A DNA stretch of 64,000 bases from Azadirachta indica (lineage: Eukaryota; Streptophyta; Magnoliopsida; Sapindales; Meliaceae). Position 1 is the first letter of the stretch. Each line of letters starts with the position of its first letter. The stretch is from positions 16,076,350 to 16,140,349 of the forward strand of contig CM040452.1 of NCBI GenBank assembly GCA_022749755.1, given 5' to 3'. Below the pieces are notes generated by a model. It was not told the origin of the DNA, did no database searches, and was given only the letters and a program-made list of their open reading frames with translations. Both the position numbers and the translations under genes were made by a program. Positions 14,596 through 30,822 of this stretch are shown here, piece after piece.

Positions 14596-16148
14596 CCCTT
14601 CAAACTTGATTTCACAGTAAGATTGGTTCATTCACACTTGATTTTGATTTCACACTACGATTGAGAGCTTACCCACTTTCAACTAACCATGATTGAACCC
14701 TATTATTAACTTAACCATGATTGGCAGTAACCAACCATCCATCATCCATCATCCATCATCCATGATGATATATATGTAGCATGCACGATATATGCATGGC
14801 ACAATCAACAAAAGAATTTAGAATATTATTAACCAAATTTTATTTATCTATCTATCTGGAATATAAGATAGAAATTGAATTTTGTCCATGAAATACTTAT
14901 TTTGCTAAGAATAGTACTACTCTACCACCTCTCTAATATTCTTCTCTTTAAATTCAACCTATTATTTAATAATTTTAAACATTAATAATTACTACTTTAA
15001 TCTATAAATAAGTTGTCAAATTAAATTTGTTTTAATTAGGATGGATATACTAGAAAAAATTTCGATATTTGTCATATTAATTAGTTTATAAATTCCAATA
15101 ATTTTTCTAGACAATATAATGAATCAAAGACGACGGTAGATTAACATTTGGTTTATTACCATTCATTGGTTTTCTCCTCCAATTCAAAAAAATAAATTTA
15201 GGAGGATGTTAATATTGTTTGAGGAAAAAAAGGGTATAAAAATCTATTATGTGAGAATAGTTAAGAATTTATAGTTTTATTATAGTTAAAAAAAAAAAAA
15301 GAGTGTACGACGATGGAATTGATTTAAGAAAGAATATTTAAGAAAATAAAAAAATAATTTAATTTCCAAAAATTTAATGGGTATAATAAAATAGGGGTCT
15401 CAATAGAATATGTAAGAAGTGAAGGTGATAATAGTAGCAACATTCTAATACTAAATAGTTTAGTTTTCATACTGTAGGTAATATTAAAAGTATTTTAAGG
15501 CGGTTTTATAGTTGATTACTAAATACTAACGGTTATTTGTGAAAATAAAAAGTGGTATTTAGGGTAAAAGCATTACTAATCGAAGCATTTTGTTAATAAC
15601 ATTCACCCAACAAACCCTTCAGATTTTTAATTTAATTTATTATAATCTCAATGACTAGTCAATCATGCTGGGACGGCCGAAACCACTACCACTACACATA
15701 CAAGGCAAGGCAACAACAGCGGGCTTGCAATTGGGCTTAAAATCTCGCAACAAAGAGTGACATGAATTGGACTGATTTTCAATTTCTCTCAAAGAAAATG
15801 CAAGCGAAATAGAAGCGTATTCAAGAGGGATGAAAAAGTACCTACTTTTTCCTTCATATAGCAACTCAGCTTTCAGTAAAAGTAGCACAAAAATCGTTTA
15901 GCAATAATGTCGTTAAATTAATGGTACCACTATTACAAAATATACATATATGCTAAGCATGTAAATGAAATGTCAAATATACAAAGGCTTTTACGAGATG
16001 GCAGAAGGAGGGGAGAAAAAAAATGGTGAGGAAGTAATGCTATCTTTGGAGGAAGATGCTACGGTCCTACATACAGACACGGAAGTGAACGCCAGTTTGA
16101 CAATAAATATCTTCTTTAGTTTGGTCTTTATAGGAGACCAAGACTTCG

Positions 16149-16198
<50 letters not shown>

Positions 16199-16324
16199 GG
16201 CATGATAGGTGAACCATTTCATTCAAGATTGCAAAAGAATGGTAACAATCCTAAGGCCAGGCCAAATTTTATGTTCACCATTATGTGGCATGCCTACAGA
16301 CAAGACTTTGCGTTAGATATGGTA
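14081..16324. other. Intergenic region with simple repeats, no gene recognised
   Basis: AT-rich DNA with (TA)n at 14515-14590, a (CATC)n-like run at 14737-14765 and a poly-A/T rich stretch. The frame at 15655-15888 has no family features. The right end is a long (AT)n array just before the hAT element. Confidence 0.5.
16154..16193. repeat. (AT)n microsatellite, about 20 units
   Basis: Uninterrupted dinucleotide run, one of the longest of many (TA)n arrays in the window (others near 11112, 11850, 14560, 25165, 28935 and 31290). Likely polymorphic. Confidence 0.9.
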
Positions 16325-19300
16325 GAAAAGCCTGGGCCCAACCTGGCCCAAGAAAAATTTGGTATTTAAATCCGGCCCAAAATTTATTTCGAGTTAAAGT
16401 CGACCTACAATTTTAAAGCCCGCATCCGGGTTAGATTCGGATCCGGGCTTTTATTTAAAATTCGGGTCAGCCCGAAATTTGGATTCAAAATTAAAATTTC
16501 CTAAAATCTAAAACCCTAATTCATCTAATTTTCCATACTAGAGCGACGTTGATCGCATAATCACCGTAATCCCTACTTGCAGCTGCTGTTGATTACGAGA
16601 ACAAACACCTTCAGTCACTACCAATCACCCTCAGTAAGCTTAAATCAAGGTTTATTTTGTTCAAATCTCTATAATCGTTGTAGTCCCTGCTTGCCTGTAG
16701 TTTTGATGTTTTATATACTAAAACAATATTTTAATTACTCTGATTAATCTTATTTGTTTCTACGGAAAAAAGTGTTATTAGTAATGTTGCAATAAATCAA
16801 GCGTTACGGGGACAATGAAATCAGAATGTCCTGTGATTTTGTTTGAGAAATATTTTGTCTGCTGAACTACTATCTTCATTCTTTTTCTAGTTTTTCTTTT
16901 GTAAATAGAGTAGGATTCTTAATTCTAGATTCTCATTTGAAGAACTTAGAAACTGTTAATGACCTTGATCTTGTGTATTATTTTCTCCAACTTTATTGCC
17001 ATTATCTTGTTCAATTCTTTTTTTGATAATGACGTGGGTTGAATAGAATAACTTACTTGAATAAATGTCTGTAAAATTATTTTGTCTAATTGTTGTTCAT
17101 GAAAACATTACTGCTGCCTTGCTTTTTAGTTGCTTGTTTGGCAATGAAAAATGGCTGAAAATTTTGTCTAATTGTTGTGTGCGTCCTTTGTTTAAGATCT
17201 ATTACATGTTTGTGTTTAACCTCCATTGCCTTGAATCTGTAACCACCAATACCCATATTAGAATGCACTTGTCTTTCTGAAAGCTGATATGAGTGTCTGG
17301 CTGCTAGTACTATGCACTATGATGCAATTCTATTTTGAAAGTTTGTTTGACCCTATTGGCTTAGGGAAAACATGTTAAGGCACATTGGCATTGATTAATT
17401 TCTATGACATTGATGATCATGGTGCCTTGATTCAAGAAAAATGAAAAAGATATTAGAAAATTTATCATACGGGAAACCTCTAATTTATCATTAACCTAAG
17501 AGTTATGAAAATTTTAAGGCCACTATTATTAATGAACATTTATTAAGATCTTTTACTCCGCTGTTTACTTTCTGAATGTGGACCAGAGAAAATTAGATCT
17601 CTGGTCACTGATCCTTTCACTAGAAATTTGATCATTAAATTCTTGCATTATCTTTAATGGGTACTATGTATTGTGTTCTTGCCAGAGATTTGCATAGCTT
17701 AAAGGTTGCTAGTACTTGCACAAATAAATTATAATTCTATAATTGTTGCTTCACTATATTTTCTTAATAGTTTCAGGTAATGTGTTTGACCTTAGCTTTT
17801 TGTACAAATTATAGCCTTAATTTTGCCAATTATAATATATACATTGGTTAATATATACTGCTCGGAATGGCATTTAAGCCACTACGTTAAATATGTGTGC
17901 AGTGAAAATGATTACAACCTCTTTAATAGTTATTTCTCATATAGTTGCTATAATAGACACTAAATAGAGATATAATACTTGGGAAACATAGGTTGGATCC
18001 TAGATGTGGGTGAAGGATTAGGTTGCTGTCACTTGTCGGCAGCGGTCAAGCCATGTTTTTTCCCTTTTCTTTCCCTGTTGAACATTTTGTCCATTTCTTA
18101 TAAACTAAGTCTTACCATGAAGTTAATATCTTTTAAGAAATTAGTTAGTGGCCTCTGTCCTCTATGGCTACAACCAAATGGTATACATATGGTCTTTCTA
18201 GCAATAGTATCTTTATTGATAAATTCAGCAGTTTGTATGAGTTGTTACTGTGATTGAAATTTTCAATAACTGTGTATAATATTCTAGTTAATTTTTTGGT
18301 TTGTATTGCAGATTTTTCTTTGTTGAACTCCCAGAAATTCGTAAAGATGTACAATGTCCAATTTGTCTAGGCACTTTTGCTTTGAATCATGGAGAAAAAT
18401 TTTCTTTTCCTTTTTGGTCTTATTCAACAATATTATTATTTTTGTTTCTTGTAAACTTAGGTGGTCATTACTAATTTCTATTCAAAAGGCCATTTGGGAT
18501 TTAATTGATTCAGGCCATTACAATTTCCTTGAACTACTACAATGATGATAAATATTTAGCAACTTGCATAACATGATGATGTTGATCATTTGTTGATCTA
18601 ATTGATCTACTGAAGTAGCTTCCTTTGTTGTTCATAGATGGTTCGAAGTTTGAAAAAGACTTGGTGATAAAAGTATAACCTGAGTATGGCAGAATAATTA
18701 CTAAAAATAATTGGAAGGAGGTCACTTTATTTAAGCGAGAAATATAGTGATAAAACAGTTTGAAAATCAAATGGAATACGTTATAATGCTATCATTCAAT
18801 TAGCTTCTATATAATGACAGTGATAACATAGGGCAAATGCAAAGTGCTACCATAATTGAATGAACTTTTCTGGTTTTAAAATAACTTAACAAATCTTTTA
18901 TTTAAATAGAATAAAGATGCTCAAGAAGTGCAGGACCTTGTTGAACATGTTCGACGGCTAATAAATTTTGAGATTTTTTTTGGATTTTCAACTTATGTTG
19001 TAAAGGTTAATGATATAATCATGCATTTTTACTCCTACAGTGATCATAAAGAAGAACACGAGCATTACTTCAATTCTTTACTAAAATAGTATCAACATGT
19101 TTACTTGATGGCTGTACTAAGAGCATTACTTGAAGTTGTGATATTCATTACTTTTTCTCTTCATTCTTTTCTCCCTGTCTCAGTGTAATAGTATTGTATA
19201 ACTCAACAAACAGCAGTGTAATTGCACATTAAATGTTTTTTATACTAGTCAGAACATAGTAAAAGAGACATTTATATTAAGAGGACAACCACCTCAGGTG

Positions 19301-22300
19301 CCATCCAACAGTATGTCCCTGTTTCAGCAGTCATCATCTCTATTAACAACTCTTCTCTTGCTAAGCCAAAATCTACTAGTTTAACTGTTTTATGGTTTGC
19401 GATCAAGAGCAAGTTTTTCTACATAAAAAATAATAGAAGTTTAAACTATTTACTAATTCATTGTATATTATAATGGTGAACTCAATAGGTAATATTTAAA
19501 TACAATTGGCAAAACTCATCCAGCCAACAAATATGTTGATCATTCTTATAGATATAACAACATATATGCATTTCTTGAAATAGCAACAGTTCAAAATCAT
19601 TGAGCGTCTTATGAAAAAATTAAAATGCTTGTTGCTTGTTTTTTCCTACATCTATTCATGTTGGCTGTTGCTGTTAGTTATTACTTTATTGCTACAACTT
19701 ACTGCCAGCTAGTCTTGCTGATGCTGGTGTTGGTTTTGCCTACGGTTGATGGCTTAATCTATTGGTGCTTGCTATAGTATAGATGTTGTTCTCTTTGGTG
19801 CTATCTTTTTGAGTTGCTATTATGCTTGTTGCTAGATCATCTTGCTACTGTTGGAGATTGCTGAAAACTCTGTTTCTATTATATCTACTATTGTTTATTG
19901 CTGTAGATTGCAACCTTTTTTCTTTTGACTAGGAGTTGCTTTCAGTTGCTAAGAACTGCTACCTAATTTACTAGACTGGTTTAGTTTTGTTGATGTGGTT
20001 CATTGCTGGTTTTGCCTTTGTTGTTGTATAAATTAGTTCTTTTCTGCCTATTAGACTTTACGCAGTGTAATGTAGACTTTACATCATGTGTGTCCCTTAA
20101 TTCTTTTCTACCTATTGAATAAATACTAATCACATCATTTAATGCAGGTAAACAATGTCAAGTACTCAACGAGACATCATTTTACCAAACTTATCCAATG
20201 ATGGTGATGGTGATGATGATACAAGCACGACTAATGATCAAGAAGCTAAAATTCATTCTATGGATGTTACATGTGGTAAAAAAAAAAAGCGAAAGGATGA
20301 CATGATTTTATATGGAAAATTGTTTCATATAAGGTATGTGGCACACATGTTAAACTTGATTGTGAAAGATGGAATGCAAGTAATTGTAAGAGAGATTGGA
20401 AAAATTAGGGAAAGTGTGAGTTATTGAACTGCTACACTGAAGTGGATAGAAACTTTTGCTAAAGCTGCACATCAAATACATGTAAAGATAGATAAAGCTT
20501 TGGCACTTGATTGTCCAACTAAATGGAATTCCACATTTTCCATGCTTGAAGTAGCAGTGATGTGTAAAGATGTTTTTACTTGACTGAAACAACATAAGGC
20601 ATAGTACAAAAGTTTACCTGATGAGGCTGAATGAGAGTTGACATTAATGATGGTGCTACATTTAAAGTCATTTAACAAATTGACAGAAATATTTTCAGGT
20701 ACCAAATACCCAACAGCTAATCTTTTTTTTTCCAATTGATTTGTAAAATGAGGTTGTCAATTAATACATGGCATAATTCTTTGCACGTTATATTACAAAA
20801 CATGGCTAGTCATATGATCGCTAAGTTTGAAAAATATTGGAGTGATATTCATGGGCTATTGGTTATAGCAGTTGTTCTTGACCCTAGGTATAAAATAATA
20901 TTGGTTGATTTTTATTTTCCAAAGATTTATAGAGATAATGTTTTAGAGCATTTACAAAGGGTGCAAAGTTTTTGTAATGATTTAGTGAAGCATTATGAGT
21001 CAAAAACTGTAACAGAACAAAGAATATTTGATTCATCAATTGGGGGTTCTTCTTTACAATCAGTGGAAAGTTATTGGGATTCGGATGAATTTGATGCAAC
21101 ATAACCCAACATAATCTTCCTACAAAATCCAAGTTTGAGTTAGATAGTTACTTGGAGGAAGATCTTGTTAAGAGAACTTTAAATTTTGATATTCTGGATT
21201 GGTAGAAGGTACTTACTACTATTTTGTATTATTATTTTATCTTATTTTACTTAGATTTATATAGATTGACATTATTATTTTATTTATGATGTCAATATTA
21301 ATATGTTTGAATTTCTTAGGTACACAAGATTAAATATCCTATTTTAGCTGAAATACCTAAGGATATTTTAGCTATCCCGATATCTACGATTGCCTTAGAG
21401 TCTGCTTTTAGTAGTGGAGGTAGATGTTTGAATCCACATTGTAGTAGACTTCATCCGAACATATTGGAAGTTTTGATGTGTACTCAGAATTGGATACGGT
21501 TCCTATTCGAGATATAAAATTATTTCAATAATTTATTTGAAATTGTATTTAAATATTTTTATTAAAACTTATATTTAATCTTGTATTGGTTTCTTTTTCT
21601 AAGTGGAATTCCAGAAATCAGATATTTACTGGAACGACAATAATAGGTAATGATGAAGAAACCCTACCAACTTCGAGCTCTTTTGCTATTTAGTGCTTTT
21701 CATTTGTATATAATATTTTTTGTTACTAGTACTTTTAACAATTAATAAGAAACATCAAAATATATAGGTTAATTTTCATGTGTTTCTAAAAAAGTTATGC
21801 CAAAAAAGAAATATGGGTCTTCTTTTGTATCTTAATTTATTGATTTTTTTTTCATAAAAACATTAATTGCAAAATTGCAGCAACAATTTATTATTACTTT
21901 ATTTTGGACAATGTGGAAAACAAAATATTGTTGCTTAATCTCACATTAAAACTTATTATTAAGTGCTAATTAAGAATATAATTAATTGTGGGTTAGGATC
22001 TAAAATGAGTTTAAAAACAAATTCATACGTATTATTAATTATTATATTTATATTTTAAAAAATTACAAATAATAATTTTAAGAATTTACTAACCTCATTA
22101 GTAAGGAAAAAAATAATTTTCGTAAAATTTTAGTTATTTTGTTTTATTAAGCTAATATTTGTTAGAAAAAAATTGAAATTTATATAAAATTTAAATTAAA
22201 AAATTTAAAAATTAACAAAATCAAGTCTAAACATTTGCATATGTAAGCGGGTTTTAAAAACTTAGATTTATAGCCCGGCCCGTCCGGGCTGGACATATAA

Positions 22301-22396
22301 TTAAAATCTAGCTTCAAGTCCAAACGCAGACTTATATAATTAAAACCGACTCCAAGCCGGGCTTCTATAATTAAATCCGAGAATTTGCCGACTCTA
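16325..22396 (+). mobile_element. Decayed hAT (RICESLEEPER-type) transposon
   Basis: The element is inferred from three parts. A left subterminal region at about 16325-16480 is rich in GGCCC, CCGGGC and GCCCG words and is followed by an AAACCCTAA-bearing leader. A plus-strand transposase pseudogene lies at 20155-21517. A right subterminal region at about 22270-22396 is again rich in CCCGGCC words and ends (minus strand) TAGAGTCGGCA. The right edge is supported by likeness to the terminus at 64-74. The left edge and an 8-bp target duplication could not be fixed. About 3.5 kb between the left end and the transposase would be leader or intron, or later insertions. Confidence 0.6.
20155..21517 (+). 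pseudogene. hAT transposase pseudogene
   Basis: Plus-strand pieces of a BED-finger/RICESLEEPER-type hAT transposase. One has RYVAHMLNLIVKDGM at about 20332-20376. The DUF4413-like middle follows (AVVLDPRYKI near 20870-20900). The C-terminal hAT dimerisation region ends it, with SAFSSGGRCLNP and the final segment to a stop at 21517. In-frame stops (for example after 20424 and near 20581) and shifts break it, and the BED finger region is not seen. It is not active. Confidence 0.85.
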
Positions 22397-22583
22397 CTTG
22401 CAGCATTAGAAAGGGCAATGCCAACAACTTGAGATGATGTACAGGAAATCAAACTGACTGGGCTCAAGTCTAGAAAGTAATAGGCTTGAACAATGTTTCT
22501 CCACTTGTACAAAATAGTTAATCTATATTTGAGAGGCAAGAAATAATAGCAAAAGCAATGAGGCAATAACTAAGTGGCCACTT

Positions 22584-24782
<2,199 letters not shown>

Positions 24783-25044
24783 TGGTGTGTACAGTCAGAC
24801 GCGCGCGTGTGAATATCAGTGCTTGCAATGAGCATAAATCTACAGCTTTTGCTTGCGAATGAAACAGTCATTCGGAATCTGTTGAAGGATTTGTTTTATT
24901 TTAAGTAAAAAAAAAAAAAAAAACAATGAGAGGATGATCGTTAATTGTGGATCAAACAAAATCACTAGCAATTAATCACATAAATGATGAAAAAATTTCA
25001 TCAACTACTTCACTGTTATCAATCATAATATTAATATATAAGCG

Positions 25045-25076
<32 letters not shown>

Positions 25077-25159
25077 ATTAAGATGATGGTAAATCAAGTC
25101 AAGTATGCATGTAAAGGTAGGTATTGCAAGTTTATAACTATATATGTGAAATGTGTTAA

Positions 25160-25195
<36 letters not shown>

Positions 25196-26421
25196 TGTAG
25201 GAATTAATTGTTCGTTACTGGACAAACGTTTGTGGTACGGAAGAGATCATAAATGATTATCCAATACTGTAAGAAAAGTATATTGTTCTCCAACAGTCGA
25301 GCCCCTAATTAATTTTACCTCGAAAGATACATATATTTATATTCAACAGAAATGGCGCATAACTTTCTCTTGATCTGGCCATCCATTGTAGTCGAGAGTG
25401 TCAAAGGAATTAGCCAGTCTAAATATTCCTATGCAAACTTTTATATATATATATATATATATGTATGTATATATATGATCTTATCTATTCAGCATTATTA
25501 TAGTAATTAATTTAGTGTTGAATCATCCATAATCATATGTAATAGATTATTAGAAAAAAAAATTATATATATATACATATATATATAGACGTTACAATCT
25601 AACTGAATTAATCAACCTTATTATGTCCTAATTAAGATATTAATTCCATAGAAGACAAGACCGGGAGGTGGATTGAGGATATTGAAAATTTTAATTATGT
25701 GAAGAACAACATATAATTATCTCATGTCATAATACATAACAAGAATTTGAACATAATTGGGAAGCTGTGTGTGAGATACTTTAATTAATTATTTATTGCT
25801 GCTTCTTGGAGCCGTGGGAATCTGTTGAAGGTAAAAACTTGGCAACCTACCTAAAGAATGAAGGCTCTCAACTCAAGTTCACCCAAATTAATTGTTTATT
25901 TTTAGTACTACAGACTATACGAGGCATGCAGGTTAACTAGGTTTCCTTGATAGATCTATATCGTTCCAAATATGATGTCAATATCCATCTGATATGAATG
26001 CATCTATATAATAATTCTTGAAAATGATTCACAGTTTCATTCAAAACTCCAGAGAAATTAAATTCAAACATTCCTCACAATTATGGACCCACAATGATGT
26101 ATTTTCGGGTAATCATGTTGACTGTAAGGCAATGGCTAGAATGTATTGTTAATTGCTAGGGTTTTTGCAGTAGCTCCAGAAATGAGAAAATATCACTGGA
26201 TGGGAATTCTCTTAAACAATATTACTCTACCTCAATTATTGTATATTAACGTACAAACCAGCTTATAAAAAACAATCAGTATTCCCTCAATCCTCAAACA
26301 TCCCACTGCTTAGAAAACCAACCGCAAAATTACCCTTCAAAAAATAGTTAAGGCGCATGCTTTTAATCAGTTAAATCATCAAGCTGTTGACTCTGATGCT
26401 TCATTTACAGTGATAATTGCA
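24783..26421. other. Intergenic region between SDR gene 3 and the first C2H2 gene
   Basis: The left edge carries the 5' UTR and promoter of SDR gene 3, and the right edge the promoter of the C2H2 gene. It contains (CA)n(TA)n at 25045-25078 and (TA)n at 25163-25192. No gene, RNA or transposon end was recognised. Confidence 0.5.
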
Positions 26422-27222
26422 ATGGATCAACAAGCACGATTCTTCAATCTGCCGGCAAGCGGCAGCAAAAGCAGCTCATCAGAATCCAGTTTTGTTATAT
26501 CAAATAAGCCGTGGGAAGAGGAAGCTTTTGCAGAAGATGCAGCCAGGCGTTTTGGTGGTTTCATATGGCCTCCAAGATCTTACAGTTGCAGTTTTTGTGT
26601 AAGAGAATTTAAATCAGCTCAAGCGCTAGGAGGGCACATGAATGTCCATAGAAGGGACAAGGCTAGACTTAAGCAGTCTCCTATAAAGAGCTTGGATCAT
26701 CATAATTATATCCAGAATCCTCCAGTTGAATCGAAAATCTTTGCATACCCAAATAAGGTTTGCTCTATGGTTTACCAACCTAATATTGTCAATCATAATT
26801 CTGGAGAGCTTCTCCCCTCATCACTCTCACCTATTACAGTTCCAACTGTCTCATTTACTCATCAGAAGCATACTTATGATCAATCTCTGGTGCTTCCTAT
26901 CTTTCAAGATCACCAAAAGATGGATCCCTCGCTATCTTGTTCTACTTCTGATATCAGATTATTCAGTATTTTAGATTCAGAAATTGAAGAAGATCATCCA
27001 AAGAAGCAAGAAACAAGACCTCCTGAACAGGTCGATGTCATTAAATCTGACCATTTGCCAACTATGAGCTTGAATTTGCAAGTTGGCTCCAAAATCGAAG
27101 AAAGAATTAGCTGCAAGGTAAGGACAACCAATGATGTAGCACCGCCTAATTTCCTTCTGAAAGAAGACATGGAAGACAACTTAGATCTTGAACTTCGGCT
27201 TGGAGACCAGCCAAAGGTTTAA
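26422..27222 (+). CDS. SUPERMAN-like single C2H2 zinc-finger repressor with EAR motif
   Basis: Intronless gene of 266 residues; ATG chosen at 26422 (the frame is open a few codons upstream but without an ATG). One plant-type finger C-X2-C-X12-H-X3-H is at residues 56-76 with the QALGGH core, preceded by [11 protein letters not shown] and followed by RRDKARLKQ, as in the SUPERMAN/RBE/ZFP10-11 group. The last dozen residues carry an EAR repressor motif (DLELRLG). Such proteins act in the nucleus as DNA-binding repressors in flower, leaf or organ-boundary development. Which ortholog this is cannot be settled here. The middle is low in recognisable domains. The gene looks complete. Confidence 0.92.
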   Translation: MDQQARFFNLPASGSKSSSSESSFVISNKPWEEEAFAEDAARRFGGFIWPPRSYSCSFCVREFKSAQALGGHMNVHRRDKARLKQSPIKSLDHHNYIQNPPVESKIFAYPNKVCSMVYQPNIVNHNSGELLPSSLSPITVPTVSFTHQKHTYDQSLVLPIFQDHQKMDPSLSCSTSDIRLFSILDSEIEEDHPKKQETRPPEQVDVIKSDHLPTMSLNLQVGSKIEERISCKVRTTNDVAPPNFLLKEDMEDNLDLELRLGDQPKV

Positions 27223-29563
27223 TACATCAATTGGTAATTTAAATTATGTTAACTTCTCTTGGGATCTATAGCAAAATGTATAACACTTGCTTTCTGCCTT
27301 CAATCTTATGATTTATGTCTCTTTTTCATTTAATTATTTTAATTCGGAATGTTTAACTTCCACATAATGCATGTTTTAATTGTGTCTATGAATGTGCCTT
27401 TTAATGAGAGCCCTTCTAATTTGAAGAATTTTATCTAAGTTATACAAGTGAAATCAATCCTTATAAAATTGCATCTTCTTTGCATTGGGTTGCCATCCAA
27501 ATAATCTTGAAGTTCTAGGGTTTCTACAAATGATATACATCGTGTGTGATAATAAAAACATGCAGGCAGTAAATGATTTTTCCACGCCTTTTTGTTTTCT
27601 TCAAAACATATGAGGAAAATATTTTCTGATTAATCAACTAATGATTCAATTACATCTTTGATATATGACAAAAAATATCTTCGTTAATATGCCACAGCAG
27701 CACTGCAGGCTCACTACTGTACAAGTACCGATAGTACATAGAACGAATTTGATTCTGATATATTCGGCTGCAAGAAAGTAGTGACTTTTTACTCTTGGAA
27801 CACTCACAACTCCAGTAGCAATCAAAATCCATAATAAAAAGGTCCAGGAGCAAAGGAAAACATAGAGATGGGTTTAACATATAATCCAATAGGGCCGGGG
27901 TTCCCTTCTTTGTCTTTGCATTAATATTATCATATTAAAACGATGACTAAGACGTATAATAGTGCAAGCCTCCTTCCACATGAATCAAGACGCTTGCGTT
28001 CTCTTCCTAACCATTCTCCAGAAAACTTCCAAAATTCGTCCACCAACTCCTTTGTATGCTTTCACTGCGCAATTATATATTCACACAACCCTAGCTTCTA
28101 GTAATTAAACTAAGCCCAAGAGAATATTATTGTATCTTTGGTGAGACACCATCTACGCGTCTTTTGTTTGTTCCTCTTCTGTTTCTGTACTTAATTATTG
28201 GATCATAACGATAAGAAATCCTAGCTAAAAGCCAAAAGCAAAATTCTTATGAAAAGCTTTTGAGAGAGAGAGCCATACATTAATTAATGCAGGGACTACA
28301 GAAGTGCTCGAATTAGTGCTTGATGTAATTAGGCCAACTAATCAAACAGTTGCTCTTCACATGATATGAAGTTACCAAGAAATTAACTTTCTAAGTTACA
28401 CCAAAATAATAATTAATTCGCTACGCAAAATATATAGATGGATGTCGAAATCCTAGAGATCGATCGTGGGATCCAGCTCGTCTTGTGTCAGTCTCGCATG
28501 TTTCGTGACCTTTTACCAAACCGCAGAGGTGGTGAGATAGAACAGTACTCCATCTAGAGGCAGTAAGCTGACAAGATGGAGTCAACACAAAGTAGTAAGG
28601 TAAAGATCATGAAGAGTAGTATTAATTATATGAGATGACCCCTGATCGAACAGCATCAAGACCATGCAGCAGTGGCCTAATCCTTGATTTTCCTCTCTCT
28701 CTCCCTATATATATTGTCCATGAATGAATCCCCTTCCTGCTTTTCTGGTATTAATAATAAAGTTACGTGCCTTTGTTTTATTGGCAATGAAATTAACCAT
28801 GCAGCTAGCAAACTGTACACTGAAATCTTTATTAATTGTTACTTACTCAGATTAAACTATATATATATACTTCCACAAATAAATAAATAAATTAAATCGA
28901 AAAGAAAGAGAAATTAAGTTTCTCACATTACATTATATATATATATATATATATATAAGATATATAGATATTTATCAATGTCGATAAGTGCTGCAACAAT
29001 TAAATTAATGGATTTTTCGGACCGAAAGAGATAGTTTTGTTTTCTTCAAAATTTCAAACAATGTGGCTAAACGATTCATCAGCTTAATTAATTATTAATT
29101 AATTGTGAATTACAGGGTAATATTATACAGTTAATGTCAATTGCATTCCAGAAGAGTTTGGAAGCTAGGTAAGCTGTCACCCTTCGGGGTACAATTATTA
29201 AGTAATAAGGACTATAAAATCTACACTCAAAGAAAATTATTTAAATGGTGAATGGAATTCATCTCTAAAATAAATTAAAAAAAAAAAATTAGTGCTGTTC
29301 GTTAACTATAATTTTAATCGTCAGACTAAGGTGCATTTAAAACGCAAAAATAGTATACATGTTGGACGGAGACATACTGCAAATGAGAAAGATAGATGGC
29401 CTTAATTAATTAATAACATATTAAGTTTAAATTATAGTTATACAACAATTAATCATCTTATATATGTATAGTTACAGATCGACAATAAATAAATAAGTAA
29501 TAAAGTTGAAATTTTCAAACAGACAAACTTGAGCAACTGTCGACAATCTGGCTGAAGCCTTGC
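27223..29563. other. Intergenic region, no gene recognised
   Basis: 3' flank of the SUPERMAN-like gene followed by AT-rich DNA with a (TA)n array at 28934-28957. Short open frames (for example 27650-27889 and 28684-28890) lack family features and are treated as chance. Confidence 0.5.
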
Positions 29564-29758
29564 TTGCATGCACCCTGTTCAACTTGGATTACCAGCCAGC
29601 TTCGTAAACTGAGATTATTAAGCATAAGCAACTGCCATACTCTCAAAAGCATTTTCGAAAAAGAATTCATTTGTCGAAATGATGAGGAAGAAAAAGTCAA
29701 AGAGTCAAGTAAAATAGGACCATATGGCAACGTTGTAAACCCGCTAAGTCCTCTCTAG
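29564..29758 (+). pseudogene. LRR scrap resembling a CC-NBS-LRR resistance gene
   Basis: A 64-codon open frame contains LRKLRLLSISNCHTLKSIF followed by an acidic EKEF..NDEEE run. This matches the rhythm of the irregular LRRs of plant CNL proteins (L..L.I..C..LK.IF). No NB-ARC domain, P-loop or further repeats are seen on either side. If real, it is an isolated dead piece of an NLR gene. Recognition rests on one repeat only. Confidence 0.35.
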
Positions 29759-29995
29759 ATGTCGATGACTCTTATACAGATATATACTCCTATTCTATCT
29801 CTATGTATGTTCTAAAAATATTAATTTAATAACGTAATTAATTAATTAATTAATGTAAAATCAAACGTGGCAGTTTACAGTCAGCTGACTAGATGGCATG
29901 CATTCGAAGTGCAAATGCCTCCACGTGGCTCAATTCTATAGCCACGGCGGTTGCCCTAGCCCAACTACCTAGTCAGCTAGGTATTCTGTGTTACA

Positions 29996-30822
29996 AGAAA
30001 TATCATACTTTACCTCTTAACTTTCAAGAAAAATTAATACACCCTTTCAAATTTTTGATAAAAATAAGTTACCTTCGTGAGTTTTGAGAAAAAATAAAAT
30101 GCCTCCTTAAAATTACTATTTATATTTTAATTTAATTATTTTATTTTTCTATTATTAAAAATATCTAAAATAATTATATTATTCTTATTTTTTTTTTTTG
30201 TAATAACTAATATCACCTTATTTTAAGTTTAAATTTAAAGTTATAATAATATTTTAACTGTTAATTATTTATTTCTTTCGAATTTATGTAATATTTAATT
30301 ATATATTTTCTAAAATATATCATATTGTTAAAATAGTTTATTTTTAAAATTATATATAACTAATTGTAGAGTTTTTTATGACATGAAATTTGTTGTCAAA
30401 TTTCTTAAATGTTTATACAGTTATACATAATTTTGATAATATTAATTATACATAATTTTTTAAATAAACTATTTTATTGATATGATATATTTTAAAAATT
30501 ATATAATATTATATATTATAAATATTTGATTATCAATTTTGAAGAAAAAAAATAACTAAGAGTTAAAATATTATTATAATTTTTAAATTTAAATGTTCTA
30601 ATAAGATTGTATTGATTATTATAAAGTAAAAAATAAAGATAATATAATTATTTTATATATTTTTAATAGTAAAAAAATAAAATAGTCAAATTAAAATATA
30701 AATAATAATTTTAGAGATATCTTAACTTTCTCCAAAAAGTAAAAGATATCTTAGCTTTTTGAAAATCTAAAAGAGTATATTAACTTTTATAAAACTTAGG
30801 GAGATAAAGTGCAATGTTCCTT
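29996..30822. mobile_element. Fold-back (long inverted repeat) MITE-like element
   Basis: The left arm (about 29996-30368) and right arm (about 30444-30822) are inverted copies over nearly their whole length, with a loop of about 75 bp. Matching blocks include ATTTATATTTTAATTTRA, ATATCTAAAATAATTATATTAT (one base differs), TTATAATAATATTTTAAC and AAAATAGTTTATTT in mirrored order. Termini are about GAAATATCATACTTTA and its diverged partner GGAACATTGCACTTTA. There is no coding capacity. A target duplication was not clearly resolved. An unprocessed transcript would form a long hairpin. Confidence 0.75.

Noticed and set aside
15655..15888. 77-codon minus-strand frame as a small gene
   Set aside because: No domain, no conserved neighbours, and the composition matches surrounding intergenic DNA.
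16576..16583. CTTGCAGC near the hAT left side as the mate of the 8 bp after 22396
   Set aside because: It is not followed by a TAGAG-type terminus and lies inside the element's leader, so the match is likely chance.
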